40,266 bases of DNA, taken from Pigmentiphaga sp. GTDB lineage: Bacteria; Pseudomonadota; Gammaproteobacteria; Burkholderiales; Burkholderiaceae_B. Shown in pieces: positions 29,101 through 37,703 of the stretch. Made by a program: the position numbers and the translations under genes. Position 1 is the first letter of the stretch; each line of letters opens with the position of its first letter. The stretch spans positions 1-40,266 of the forward strand of contig NZ_JADGHH010000005.1 in assembly GCF_019689535.1 (NCBI RefSeq). Reading direction: 5' to 3'. The notes under the pieces are model-generated. The model did no database searches and had not been told where the DNA came from. It saw only the letters and a list, made by a program, of their open reading frames with translations.

Positions 29101-29925
29101 GTGGCCCGCATAGTCAGCGTGCATGCCGTCAGCCATACGCCGGTCATGCTCAATTTTCCCGATGCCATTCCCGATACGGACCGGGAAGCGATCTTCGCGG
29201 CCTTCCTGCAGGTGGGACAGGCCATACGCAGGGCCGATCCGGACGTGATCGTGGTCGTATCCGACGATCACCTGCACAACTTCTTCCTCGATAACCTTCC
29301 CGCATTCTGCATCGGCGCGGCGACGTCGTACCCGACCCCTGTGGAACATTGGCTGAAAGTGGACCGGCAGGTGCTCCCAGGACACCAGGAACTCGGCGCC
29401 CATCTCGTCGGAGAGGCCTTGCAAGCTGGTTTCGACCCCGCCCTCTCCATGGACCTGACCCTGGATCACGGCGTGATCACTCCCTTGCACCTGGCTGGCA
29501 TTGCAGGCGAGGTTCCCGTGGTGCCTGTGCTCGTCAACTGCGTCCAGCCACCGCTTCCGACGATGGACAGGGCCTATGCCTGGGGCACGATGATCGGCGA
29601 TGCACTGCGGCGGTTCAACGGAGCCGAAAGGGTTGCCGTGCTCGCGACGGGTGGGCTCAGCCACGACATCGCAACACCTCGCATGGGCTTGCTGAACGAG
29701 GACTTCGACCGGCGCTTCCTGGCGCTACTTGCAGCAAACGACCCCGAAGCCCTCCTCCGCCATGCCACCGACCATGTGCACGAGGCGGGAAACGGCGCGG
29801 AAGAAATCCGCACTTGGCTGGTCGCGCACGGTGTCGCGGGATCAGCCCCCTTCCGTTGCCTTTACTACAAGGCCGTGTCCAACTGGTACACCGGCATAGG
29901 CCTGGGCGGCTGGGACGTGGATTGA
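29101..29925 (+). CDS. LigB-like catalytic subunit of class III extradiol ring-cleavage dioxygenase
   Basis: SVHAVSHTPVM, VVVSDDHLHNFFLDNLPAFCIG, LDHGVITPLHL, ATGGLSHDI; GTG start. Confidence 0.92.
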   Translation: MARIVSVHAVSHTPVMLNFPDAIPDTDREAIFAAFLQVGQAIRRADPDVIVVVSDDHLHNFFLDNLPAFCIGAATSYPTPVEHWLKVDRQVLPGHQELGAHLVGEALQAGFDPALSMDLTLDHGVITPLHLAGIAGEVPVVPVLVNCVQPPLPTMDRAYAWGTMIGDALRRFNGAERVAVLATGGLSHDIATPRMGLLNEDFDRRFLALLAANDPEALLRHATDHVHEAGNGAEEIRTWLVAHGVAGSAPFRCLYYKAVSNWYTGIGLGGWDVD

Positions 29926-30108
29926 TCTCTCCTGCGCGACGCGCGGACTGGCGCGCCGCCGTTGCCCAGGGCCGCGCCATCTGCTCGTTGCGTTGGCGCC
30001 CCCATTCCCGGACGGCTACGGAAAAGGTCCAATTGACGCGGCCGGCAACACCAACCGAAACTCCATGGGTTTCTTTGTCCACTCATAGGGCAGGGAGGTT
30101 AACGTTCC

Positions 30109-31071
30109 ATGGCCGCCTTTCAGTTCATCATCGATGGTGAAAAGCAGCGCGCAGGCACCGCACTCTTCCGCAAGCAGATGGAAGAGGCGTTCGCCGTTGG
30201 CCTGTCCGTGAAAGGCAACGCCTATCACCCTTTCAGCACGCAGGTCAAAGGGTACAGTGGCCAACGCCTGCGCTTCGCGGCGCTCCGGTTCACGCCCCAT
30301 ACGACGTGTTCACCGCACGGCATGGGGCAGCGCTCGCGCCTTGTCATATCGCTGCACCGCGAGGGAGTCGCCATCGTCCACCAGAACGGTCGCGAGACCC
30401 GCATCGAACCGGACGACCTGTTCATCATCGATCCTGCCCAGCCGTTCTTCATCGAAGCGGGAAACGTGCTGGCCCATTCCCTCTACATCGAGCACGGCGC
30501 GCTGCGCGCCATCATGCCGGAAATCGAACTGCACACAGCGCGCCGCATATGCACCACGGACGGCGCAGGCGCAGTGCTGCGCCACACCATGGACCAATTG
30601 GTCGTGCAGGCCGATCGCCTGTCGGACATGGAAGCGGACCGCCTGGCCGATGCACTGCCGTTCCTGGTCGTCGCGTGCCTGGCCGGCTCAGAATCGGGAA
30701 CCAGCGTCCCCCCATCGCGCCTGCGCGCACTGCACAAACAACGCATCAAGGATTACGTCCGGGACCACCTGCAGGACCACGAAATGAATGCGTCGCGCAT
30801 CGCCGCCGCGGTCAACCTGTCGACGCGCTACGTGTATGAACTCTTTGAAGACGAAGAAGTGCCGCTCATGAAGTGGATCTGGCAGACACGCCTGGAACGC
30901 TGCCGCGCCGATCTGGCCAGCCCCTCGCTGCGTGCGCGCTCCATCGGGGAGATCGCCTACTTCTGGGGGTTCAACGACATCACCCATTTCAGCCGGACGT
31001 TCCGGCAACGGTATGGGACTTCACCGCGTGCATTCAGAAAGGCCGCCTTCCCGGCGGACCAGGCCCATTGA
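30109..31071 (+). CDS. AraC family transcriptional regulator
   Basis: C-terminal double HTH: NASRIAAAVNLSTRYVYELFEDEEVPLMKWIWQTRLERCRADL...IGEIAYFWGFNDITHFSRTFRQRYGTSPRAFRK. Confidence 0.95.
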   Translation: MAAFQFIIDGEKQRAGTALFRKQMEEAFAVGLSVKGNAYHPFSTQVKGYSGQRLRFAALRFTPHTTCSPHGMGQRSRLVISLHREGVAIVHQNGRETRIEPDDLFIIDPAQPFFIEAGNVLAHSLYIEHGALRAIMPEIELHTARRICTTDGAGAVLRHTMDQLVVQADRLSDMEADRLADALPFLVVACLAGSESGTSVPPSRLRALHKQRIKDYVRDHLQDHEMNASRIAAAVNLSTRYVYELFEDEEVPLMKWIWQTRLERCRADLASPSLRARSIGEIAYFWGFNDITHFSRTFRQRYGTSPRAFRKAAFPADQAH

Positions 31072-31206
31072 ATCGGTCTGGCGCGACACCTCTCGCCAGC
31101 GTCCACCCCGCGCACATTCGGTTCCAGACACACGCACGCCAGGCATCAACGAGCCGCAGCCCGACCCGGTGACTCCCACCCAAGGTTGCCCCCGGGGCAG
31201 GGAAAG

Positions 31207-31638
31207 TCATTTTTCGTCCTGCAGGTTCTCGATCATCTTCGCGCCTATCCGCAGGAATTCCGCGACTTCGGCCTCGGTCAGGCCGACACAGGCGTCTTTG
31301 TAGACCTCGACGGCCGACTCGGTCATCACGGCCAGCATCTGCTTTCCGCGCTCGGTCAACGATACGAGGCGGCGCCGGGCGTCCTGCTCATCCGACACGC
31401 GCTCGATCAGCCCGTTTTTCTCCATGCGCGAAAGCGTCGCCGCCATCGACGGCTGTTCGACGCCCACCATGCGGGCCAGCTCCATTTGCGTCGAAACCTT
31501 CACGTCCCGGAGGCACCGCAGCACCGGAAATTGGCCCGGCATGACGCCGTGCGGAGCGGTCAGTTGCGCCAGGCGCCAAACGATGCGGCGATTGAGCGTA
31601 CCAACGACGAAACCCAGGCTTTGCGTGCGTATGTTCAT
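31207..31638 (-). CDS. MarR family transcriptional regulator
   Basis: VSTQMELARMVGVEQPSMAATLSRMEKNGLIERVSDEQDARRRLVSLTERGKQML; start at MNIRTQ. Confidence 0.94.
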   Translation of the reverse strand: MNIRTQSLGFVVGTLNRRIVWRLAQLTAPHGVMPGQFPVLRCLRDVKVSTQMELARMVGVEQPSMAATLSRMEKNGLIERVSDEQDARRRLVSLTERGKQMLAVMTESAVEVYKDACVGLTEAEVAEFLRIGAKMIENLQDEK

Positions 31639-31746
31639 GTATGCGGAAGACGGCGGCAGAGCCGAAAAATTAGCACAACTCTGCGCCCGCACTACGCCTA
31701 ATCTTCGGCGTGCGGCCAAGCCGACGGGCCGCCCCCGGCGGCTGCG

Positions 31747-32814
31747 TCAAGCCGACTGCAGCGCCCCCTCCGCATGCGCAACCCCGGCGCCTGCCTGCTG
31801 CTCCGCGTCCAACAACCGCTTGACGATACGGCGGGCCCGGACCGCCGCCGTGTCGATGGGCAGCAGAATAGGCTTCAAACTCATCAGGTCGGTGGTCCCC
31901 ATGGCCCGCTGCACGGCCTCGAGCATGGGCTTGTCTTGTTCGCCGAAGCCCACGCGCTGCCAATGCGCAATCGCTTCGTCCATCTCCGCATCGTCGGTGC
32001 GAAAGTTTCTGCTGTGCGCAAAAAAGTAGTGCGTCGTGGTCTCGGTCTCAGGCGTCAGGATGTGCGCGGTAAAGCTCTGCCCGCCCTCTTCCCGCGGACG
32101 ACCAGCCGGCGTGATGCCAGTGTCCAGGCGCAGCACGCAAGGCGGATCCCAACGCATGTCCATCCATTGGTCGACCGGAGACCGGCCATCGTAGCCAGGA
32201 ATGCGTTTCGCGAACCAAGGAGACGGCGCGCCATTGGGACACCACAAGTTGCTGTGTACCGTGTTCCCGCTTTGCACGACTTCGTGCTTGCCCTTCAGTA
32301 TCGCCTCGCTGAAGTGGAAGTTGGCGTGGACGAATTGCGTGTGGCTGAGGTCGAGCAAATTGTCTGTCTCGAGCTGGTAGTTGGCTTGGACGTGAAGATA
32401 GCCGTCCACGCGGCGCCGTGCAGGATCTTCCAAGAAAGAAAAATCCGGAATCTGGGAGGCATCCGCCCGCGAGGGTTCGCCCAGCCATATCCACAGCAGC
32501 GTGTACTTCTCGACCACGGGGAACGTCCGTACCTGGGCCGCCTGGGGAATCTTGCCGTCGCCATGCGGATTGCCTACGCATTTACCAGTGCCGTCGAACC
32601 GCAGGCCGTGATAACCGCATTCGATGGCATCCCCCGTGACCCGACCAAGGCTGAGCGGCGCAAAGCGGTGCGGACAGCGGTCATGCAAGGCAACCGGCGT
32701 GCCGTCCCCCCGCCTATAGAGGACGACCGGCGTATCGGCAATGCGCCGGGCCAGCATGCCGGCGTCGATTTCGCCCGCCCATCCCGCCATGTACCAAGTG
32801 TTGCGCAAGAACAT
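31747..32814 (-). CDS. Rieske 2Fe-2S aromatic ring-hydroxylating oxygenase, alpha subunit (vanillate O-demethylase-like)
   Basis: Rieske motif DRCPHRFAPLSLGRV...CGYHGLRFDGTGKC; mononuclear iron motif DLSHTQFVH. Confidence 0.95.
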   Translation of the reverse strand: MFLRNTWYMAGWAGEIDAGMLARRIADTPVVLYRRGDGTPVALHDRCPHRFAPLSLGRVTGDAIECGYHGLRFDGTGKCVGNPHGDGKIPQAAQVRTFPVVEKYTLLWIWLGEPSRADASQIPDFSFLEDPARRRVDGYLHVQANYQLETDNLLDLSHTQFVHANFHFSEAILKGKHEVVQSGNTVHSNLWCPNGAPSPWFAKRIPGYDGRSPVDQWMDMRWDPPCVLRLDTGITPAGRPREEGGQSFTAHILTPETETTTHYFFAHSRNFRTDDAEMDEAIAHWQRVGFGEQDKPMLEAVQRAMGTTDLMSLKPILLPIDTAAVRARRIVKRLLDAEQQAGAGVAHAEGALQSA

Positions 32815-32826
32815 GTGTACCTCCGC

Positions 32827-33807
32827 TCAGTCGATCTTGATCCCGAGTCTCCTCACTATCGTTCCGTAGTCTTCGTATTGGGACGCGAAAAACCGCAGGA
32901 AGGCCGGCCTGTCCAGGGACCCCGGCTCCACGCCCAGCTGGGCGATCCGCCGCTGGGTATCCGGATCAGCCAGTGCGGCCTCGGCCGCGGTGACCAACTT
33001 CGCCACCACGCCTTCCGGTGTCTGGGCCGGGGCAAAGAGGCCATACCATTGCGTCATCCGCACTGAGCCATATCCAGCTTCGGCCGTGGTCGGCAGCTCC
33101 GGCAGTAGATTCGTGCGCTTGTCAGAGGTGACCGCCAACGCCTTGAGCTTGCCCGATCGGATGTAGGACAGCGTCGAAGAAATGGGCAGCACCGAGAAGT
33201 CGAGCCGGCCCGCGACCAGGTCATTGATGATGATGGTCTCGCCCTTATAGGCAATCTCGGTCATGGGCAGCGACGCCTCGCGGCCGAAAAGCTGGGACAC
33301 GATGTTCGTGGTCGCGCCGGGACCGAGCGAGCCATAGTTGACGGGGCGTCCGGCCTTGCCGACCATCCCGACGAACTCGCGCAGGTCGGCAACCTCGCTC
33401 TGGGCGGATACCAGAAATACGTTCGGCGAAGACGCCACGAATGCCAGGCCGACGAAATCCTTCCTGGCATCGTAGGGAACACTCGCATACACGTGCGGGT
33501 TAATGGCCATTACACCCGAACTTCCCAGCATGACCGTGTACCCGTCGGGCTCGGCTTGCGCCGTGGCCCGTGCGGCAATCAACCCGCCTACGCCCGGACG
33601 GTTTTCAACGATGACGTTCTTGCCCAAGCGGGAACTCATGCCTTGCGCCAGGATCCTGGCGAGCAAGTCCGCCTGACTGCCTGGCGCGTTGGCCACGTAG
33701 ATCGACACCGTTCGCGTCGGAAACTCATCGGCGCCGTATGCCGCGCCGCCATGCGCGGCCAGACAGACGGCCGCAATCGCCATATAGACCCAGCCTCGCA
33801 TCCCCAT
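32827..33807 (-). CDS. Bug/TctC-family substrate-binding protein
   Basis: Signal peptide; FPTRTVSIYVANAPGSQADLLARILAQGM; IAYKGETIIINDLVAGRLDFSVLP. Confidence 0.93.
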   Translation of the reverse strand: MGMRGWVYMAIAAVCLAAHGGAAYGADEFPTRTVSIYVANAPGSQADLLARILAQGMSSRLGKNVIVENRPGVGGLIAARATAQAEPDGYTVMLGSSGVMAINPHVYASVPYDARKDFVGLAFVASSPNVFLVSAQSEVADLREFVGMVGKAGRPVNYGSLGPGATTNIVSQLFGREASLPMTEIAYKGETIIINDLVAGRLDFSVLPISSTLSYIRSGKLKALAVTSDKRTNLLPELPTTAEAGYGSVRMTQWYGLFAPAQTPEGVVAKLVTAAEAALADPDTQRRIAQLGVEPGSLDRPAFLRFFASQYEDYGTIVRRLGIKID

Positions 33808-33866
33808 GTCTCCTATCTTTTGTCGAGTACTTCTAACGGGTGAGAAAACATGCTATTGGTGCCATG

Positions 33867-33887
33867 AGAATTACTCAAACAAATTCT
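33867..33887. promoter_or_regulatory. Candidate LysR-type regulator box
   Basis: AGAATT-N9-AATTCT, containing ATT-N9-AAT (T-N11-A), in the divergent Bug/LysR intergenic region. Confidence 0.5.
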
Positions 33888-33891
33888 GATC

Positions 33892-34830
33892 ATGGCCACT
33901 ATTGACGATATAGATGTAATGGCGAGCCGGCTCGATCTGAACTTGCTGCGGGTTTTCATGGCCGTCATGCAGGAACGCAGCATCACCTTAGCCGGCTCGC
34001 GTCTGGGCCTGACGCAGTCGGCCACCAGCGCCGCACTCAACCGCCTGCGCCAACAGCTGAATGACCCGCTCTTCGTCCGGACCCGGCAAGGCATGGAACC
34101 GACGAGCCTGGCGACCGCCCTCGCCCAGCCCGTAGGCAACGCATTAGGACTCATCCGCAGCGCGCTGGAGGAGGCGCGCGATTTCGATGCAAGATCGGCA
34201 GAACGAGAATTTCGGCTGCTCATGACCGATGTCGGCGAGCTGATGTTCCTGCCCAAGCTCACCGCGTGGCTGCACGAACGGGCACCGGGCGTGCGATTGA
34301 GCTGCCGCCAGGCGCCGCGCGATCAATACGGAACTGAACTCGAGACTGGGCGCGCGGACCTGGCGCTGGGCATGCTGCCGCTGGGCGACCGTGATTTCGT
34401 GCAGCAAAGGCTAGAAGACGATGTCCTGGTGTGCCTGGCCTCCGTGCGCAACCCGGTCGTGCGCCAAGGACTCACCGTGGAAGGATTTCTATCCGCACCG
34501 CATGTGGTCGTCCGCGCGCCCGCGATGGGAGACCGGTTCATCGTCAAGGCGCTGGGCAAATTGGCCAGCCGGCGCCGGGTCGCAGCGGAAGTCCAGCACT
34601 ATCTGTCGGTGCCCATGATCCTGCGCGACAGCCCGTTCCTTGCCGTGACATCCGCTTCGGTCGCCGCTGCGCTCGCAGCGCCCAACGAGCTCGCCGCCCT
34701 GCCGCTGCCTTTCAAGATTGCGCCGCTGACCATCCGGCAGTTCTGGCATAAGCGGTGGAACAACGATCCCGGCCACCGCTGGCTGAGGACCTGCATCGCA
34801 TCGCTGTTCGGGAAAGGCGCGCGCGCATAG
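33892..34830 (+). CDS. LysR family transcriptional regulator
   Basis: LDLNLLRVFMAVMQERSITLAGSRLGLTQSATSAALNRLRQQLNDPLFVRTRQGMEPT. Start may instead be ATG 33919. Confidence 0.95.
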   Translation: MATIDDIDVMASRLDLNLLRVFMAVMQERSITLAGSRLGLTQSATSAALNRLRQQLNDPLFVRTRQGMEPTSLATALAQPVGNALGLIRSALEEARDFDARSAEREFRLLMTDVGELMFLPKLTAWLHERAPGVRLSCRQAPRDQYGTELETGRADLALGMLPLGDRDFVQQRLEDDVLVCLASVRNPVVRQGLTVEGFLSAPHVVVRAPAMGDRFIVKALGKLASRRRVAAEVQHYLSVPMILRDSPFLAVTSASVAAALAAPNELAALPLPFKIAPLTIRQFWHKRWNNDPGHRWLRTCIASLFGKGARA

Positions 34831-34937
34831 CCAACTACCCCAAGCCGCACCTTCCCGCCCATGACGCCGGCACGGACGACGGCGGCGCAGACCAAGACTC
34901 GCACTTGCCTGCCCCGCCGCAACCGCACTTCACCGCC

Positions 34938-36557
34938 TCACTCGATCCGCGCCTTCACCTGGCTTGCCACCTTCTGGCATGAGAAGCTGGACGCCTGGTT
35001 GGGATCGCCTACGCCGTCATAGACCGCCTCGAGCGGGTACGGGCATTGCGGCCGGGTCGACCCGTCTGACGGCCGCGTCCCCACGATCGCTTCCGGCGCC
35101 TTGCCTTCCTCCACCCAGGCCGAGAGCGCCGTCATCCAATCAATGGCGTTGTGTCCCTGTCCCCCACGGCAATGACCCAGCGCCGGGACCATGTAGAGTT
35201 TGTAGAACTCGTCGACTTTTTCCGCATTCCCGAACACGGCCTCGACGTTCTGCCGATATTGGAGCGTTCCGCGTGGGTTCACGCCAGGATCGCCCCAGCC
35301 GTGATACATGATTATTTTCTTGCCAGCGGCCGCGAATGCCCGCAGATCCGCGTCGGTAGCGTTGTACGTCTGCTTGGCCTTGTCCATCAGCAACGGGTCC
35401 TTCGACCAATCCAGATCGCGTAGATAGTCGAATTCGGGCCGATCAGGCTCGAAAAGCAGGTATTGGAAAGCGTCGGCCATGATGGTGTGCAGCTGGGGTA
35501 CGCCTGCCCCGCTGGCGATGAACCACGTGCCCCAGCCGCCATCGGTAAACTCCGTTCCCGGAGGCAACGGCAGGACGTTCACGTCCGGACGGCCTGCGTA
35601 CACCCCCTGGATCGCTGCCAGCTCGCCCGGGGTAAAGCACGCGTCGCCGTCGTCGCCATCGGCGCAGCGTGGCAAATGGCGCTCAGGATCGAAGGTGCAC
35701 GCAAGAGGATTCCGGATGATGCCGTCTTCGAGGCCGTCGATGGCGTCGCATCCCTCGAAGTCCTCGCCATTGCCCTGGTAGACGATGTCGTTGAGCAGCT
35801 TGAGCTTGCCATAGGGCAGCTCCGAAGGGCCGGGTATGCCGCTCTTGTACAAATGCTGGAGAAGCGCGGGCGCGGACAGCTGCTGCCGCGTGTAGTCATA
35901 GACCGGCGCGCCGACCAGATAGCCGTCGAAATCGTCCGGATAGCGCTGCGCCTCCATCATGCCTTGCCGGCCGCCCGTGGAGCATCCGTTCCAGTAGGAA
36001 TAGGCAATCTCGCGTCCATAATGTGCCGCGACGATTTCCTTCGACACCACTGCCGTCAAGTGAACGGCACGGTACCCGAAGTCGATTTCCATCTCATCAC
36101 CAAACTCCTGGTCGAATCCGAACCGGGCTCCCGACTGCGCCGGCATGCTCGCATCATGCCCCGTATCGGTGGACGCCGACGCATACCCGGCCTTCATGGC
36201 TGTTTCCATGTCGGCAAGGGAAATGCTCCCGGCCTTGCCGCCGTTGCCCACCATCTGGAATCTTCCGTTCCAATCGCGCGGCAGGTAGACGGCAAACTTG
36301 ACGTTCCCTTTTATTGTTCCCCGAACGTCGCAGTAGGCCGGCTTGTCGCCCTGCGCGGGCACCTCCGTGGCCGAGGCGATCTCGACACGCTCGGTCTGTC
36401 CGGAAACAAAGCGTGCGGGCAGCTCAGCGCATGCGATGGACCCGGACGGTGAACTGCCCGGCCCATCGACGCTGCCGTCTCCGCATCCCGTGGTCGCAAG
36501 GGCACACACGATAGACGCCGCCAGTGTCGTCCTGCGCGGCAATGGAATCTTCTTCAT
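34938..36557 (-). CDS. Tannase/feruloyl esterase family protein, probable lipoprotein
   Basis: Lipobox-like signal (SIVCALATTGC); SYWNGCSTGGRQGMMEAQRYP nucleophile elbow; GHCRGGQGHNAIDWM. Confidence 0.92.
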   Translation of the reverse strand: MKKIPLPRRTTLAASIVCALATTGCGDGSVDGPGSSPSGSIACAELPARFVSGQTERVEIASATEVPAQGDKPAYCDVRGTIKGNVKFAVYLPRDWNGRFQMVGNGGKAGSISLADMETAMKAGYASASTDTGHDASMPAQSGARFGFDQEFGDEMEIDFGYRAVHLTAVVSKEIVAAHYGREIAYSYWNGCSTGGRQGMMEAQRYPDDFDGYLVGAPVYDYTRQQLSAPALLQHLYKSGIPGPSELPYGKLKLLNDIVYQGNGEDFEGCDAIDGLEDGIIRNPLACTFDPERHLPRCADGDDGDACFTPGELAAIQGVYAGRPDVNVLPLPPGTEFTDGGWGTWFIASGAGVPQLHTIMADAFQYLLFEPDRPEFDYLRDLDWSKDPLLMDKAKQTYNATDADLRAFAAAGKKIIMYHGWGDPGVNPRGTLQYRQNVEAVFGNAEKVDEFYKLYMVPALGHCRGGQGHNAIDWMTALSAWVEEGKAPEAIVGTRPSDGSTRPQCPYPLEAVYDGVGDPNQASSFSCQKVASQVKARIE

Positions 36558-36679
36558 GGGGTCTCCTCCAAGGCGTAAAGCCTTGGGCATTAAACCCCTG
36601 GCCTGCTCCAGATTTGTGATTCGGATTTGTGATTTGAGTTACCAACTAAACTGAACGACCGGCGGCCACCGCTTCAGCT

Positions 36680-37333
36680 TCAGGCCGCCAGGTGCCCCAA
36701 CACCGCCGATCGCAGCACCGGTAGCTTGCCCGAGAAAAAATGGTCCGCATCCGGAATCACCACCACCGGCTGCCCTTGGGGCCGCGCCCAATCGAAAATG
36801 GCAGAAAGCGGCACGCGCTCATCCCGTTCGCCATGTACCACCAGCGCATCGGGAATCTGCATCGGCGGCTCGTAGGGCCCTCGCCCATGGATCTTTCCGT
36901 AAGGCATGCCCGCCAGGCACGTACGCCACGCCGGCTCGCCGCGATCGGCCAGCGTGCGCGCCGCCTTGGCAAGCACGAACGCACCGAAGGAAAACCCCAC
37001 CAGGGCCAGGCGCTTGCCCGGATAGGCCGCGCGCAGCATCGCGCACAACGCGAGCATGTCGTCCGTTTCGCCACGCCCTTCGTCGTGTGCGCCCTCGCTA
37101 TTGCCGACGCCGCGAAAATTGGGGCGTGCCGCGACCCAGCCCGCCTCGCGCAACGCACGCGCCAAAAAGTGCGGGATCTTGTGTCGAGCGCTGCCACCCA
37201 ACAAGGGCTGCGGATGGGCTACGACGGCAATGCCCTCGGCCTCCCCGTCGGGAAGGTCGAATATGACTTCCATTTTTCCGGCGGGCCCCTCCAGGAGCCG
37301 GGCTCCGCTTTCGTGCAAATCAAGTGTGGTCAT
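36680..37333 (-). CDS. Alpha/beta hydrolase (YbgC/PhaC-adjacent 'alpha/beta fold' serine hydrolase, function unknown)
   Basis: VVAHPQPLLGGSARHKIPHFLARAL, PNFRGVGNSEGAHDEGRGE, LVGFSFGAFVL. Start at MTTLDLHESG. Confidence 0.88.
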   Translation of the reverse strand: MTTLDLHESGARLLEGPAGKMEVIFDLPDGEAEGIAVVAHPQPLLGGSARHKIPHFLARALREAGWVAARPNFRGVGNSEGAHDEGRGETDDMLALCAMLRAAYPGKRLALVGFSFGAFVLAKAARTLADRGEPAWRTCLAGMPYGKIHGRGPYEPPMQIPDALVVHGERDERVPLSAIFDWARPQGQPVVVIPDADHFFSGKLPVLRSAVLGHLAA

Positions 37334-37422
37334 GATGGCCACAATCATAAGAGATAAGCGGCGCGGCACCCCGGCGCGGATCAAACGGTCCTAGCTGCCC
37401 TTGGGACCAGCCGGCTTTAGCC

Positions 37423-37490
37423 GGGATACTGCAGGCATTTCACCGCACCACCGCCATGACTCTCGCCGTCCTCGCCAGTTGCGCGCTCAC
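37423..37490 (+). repeat. Left direct repeat: comM 5' region copy A (upstream bases plus the first 12 codons, truncated)
   Basis: 66/68 identity to 38581-38648; further upstream sequence also alignable but diverged; homology to comM stops after ...GCGCTCAC. Confidence 0.95.
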
Positions 37491-37491
37491 C
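37456..37491 (+). pseudogene. comM 5' stub (MTLAVLASCALT)
   Basis: Identical peptide to the intact comM N-terminus at 38614 before abrupt divergence. Confidence 0.85.
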
Positions 37492-37506
37492 CCCCATGCT
37501 ACGCCT

Positions 37507-37685
37507 GGGTATACGACGAAAGGCAGGGCTTGCTCATTTACAGAGCCCTGTCAACTTGTTAGCATTACCCGCCTGGATCCCCCCAGCAGCTTCGGCCGCT
37601 GGGCGCGGGAGCCGCAAGGCTCCCAGCATCCCTATCCCCCCTGCTGTTTCGACAGCAGGGTGCGAGGCCCCCGCATGGGGGCCTC
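37507..37685 (+). ncRNA. Candidate structured RNA: five consecutive hairpins upstream of the NYN gene
   Basis: H1 GGCAGGGCT(37522-37530)/AGCCCTGTC(37544-37552), possibly enclosed by GGGTA/TACCC; H2 CCCAGCAGC-TTCG-GCCGCTGGG (37582-37603, one mismatch); H3 GGGAGCC-GCAA-GGCTCCC (37607-37624); H4 CCCTGCTGT-TTCG-ACAGCAGGG (37639-37660); H5 GAGGCCCCC-GCAT-GGGGGCCTC (37664-37685). Confidence 0.6.
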
Positions 37686-37703
37686 TGCTTTTGCGGGGTG
37701 CCC

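Noticed and set aside
31185-31200. TGCCCCCGGGGCA palindrome between AraC and MarR genes
   Set aside because: Loop too small and T-run too distant for a confident terminator call; common chance pattern in GC-rich DNA.
31774-33066. 430-aa plus-strand ORF
   Set aside because: Antisense to the Rieske oxygenase and Bug genes.
37507-37685. Hairpin tract as CRISPR, REP or integron attC array
   Set aside because: Stems are all different with no repeated unit or spacers, and I could not find convincing attC core motifs (RYYYAAC/GTTRRRY).
37664-37697. H5 hairpin as a simple intrinsic terminator
   Set aside because: The following sequence TGCTTTTGCGGGG has only a short T-run and lies right before the NYN start codon; possible attenuation but not sufficient to explain the five-hairpin tract.
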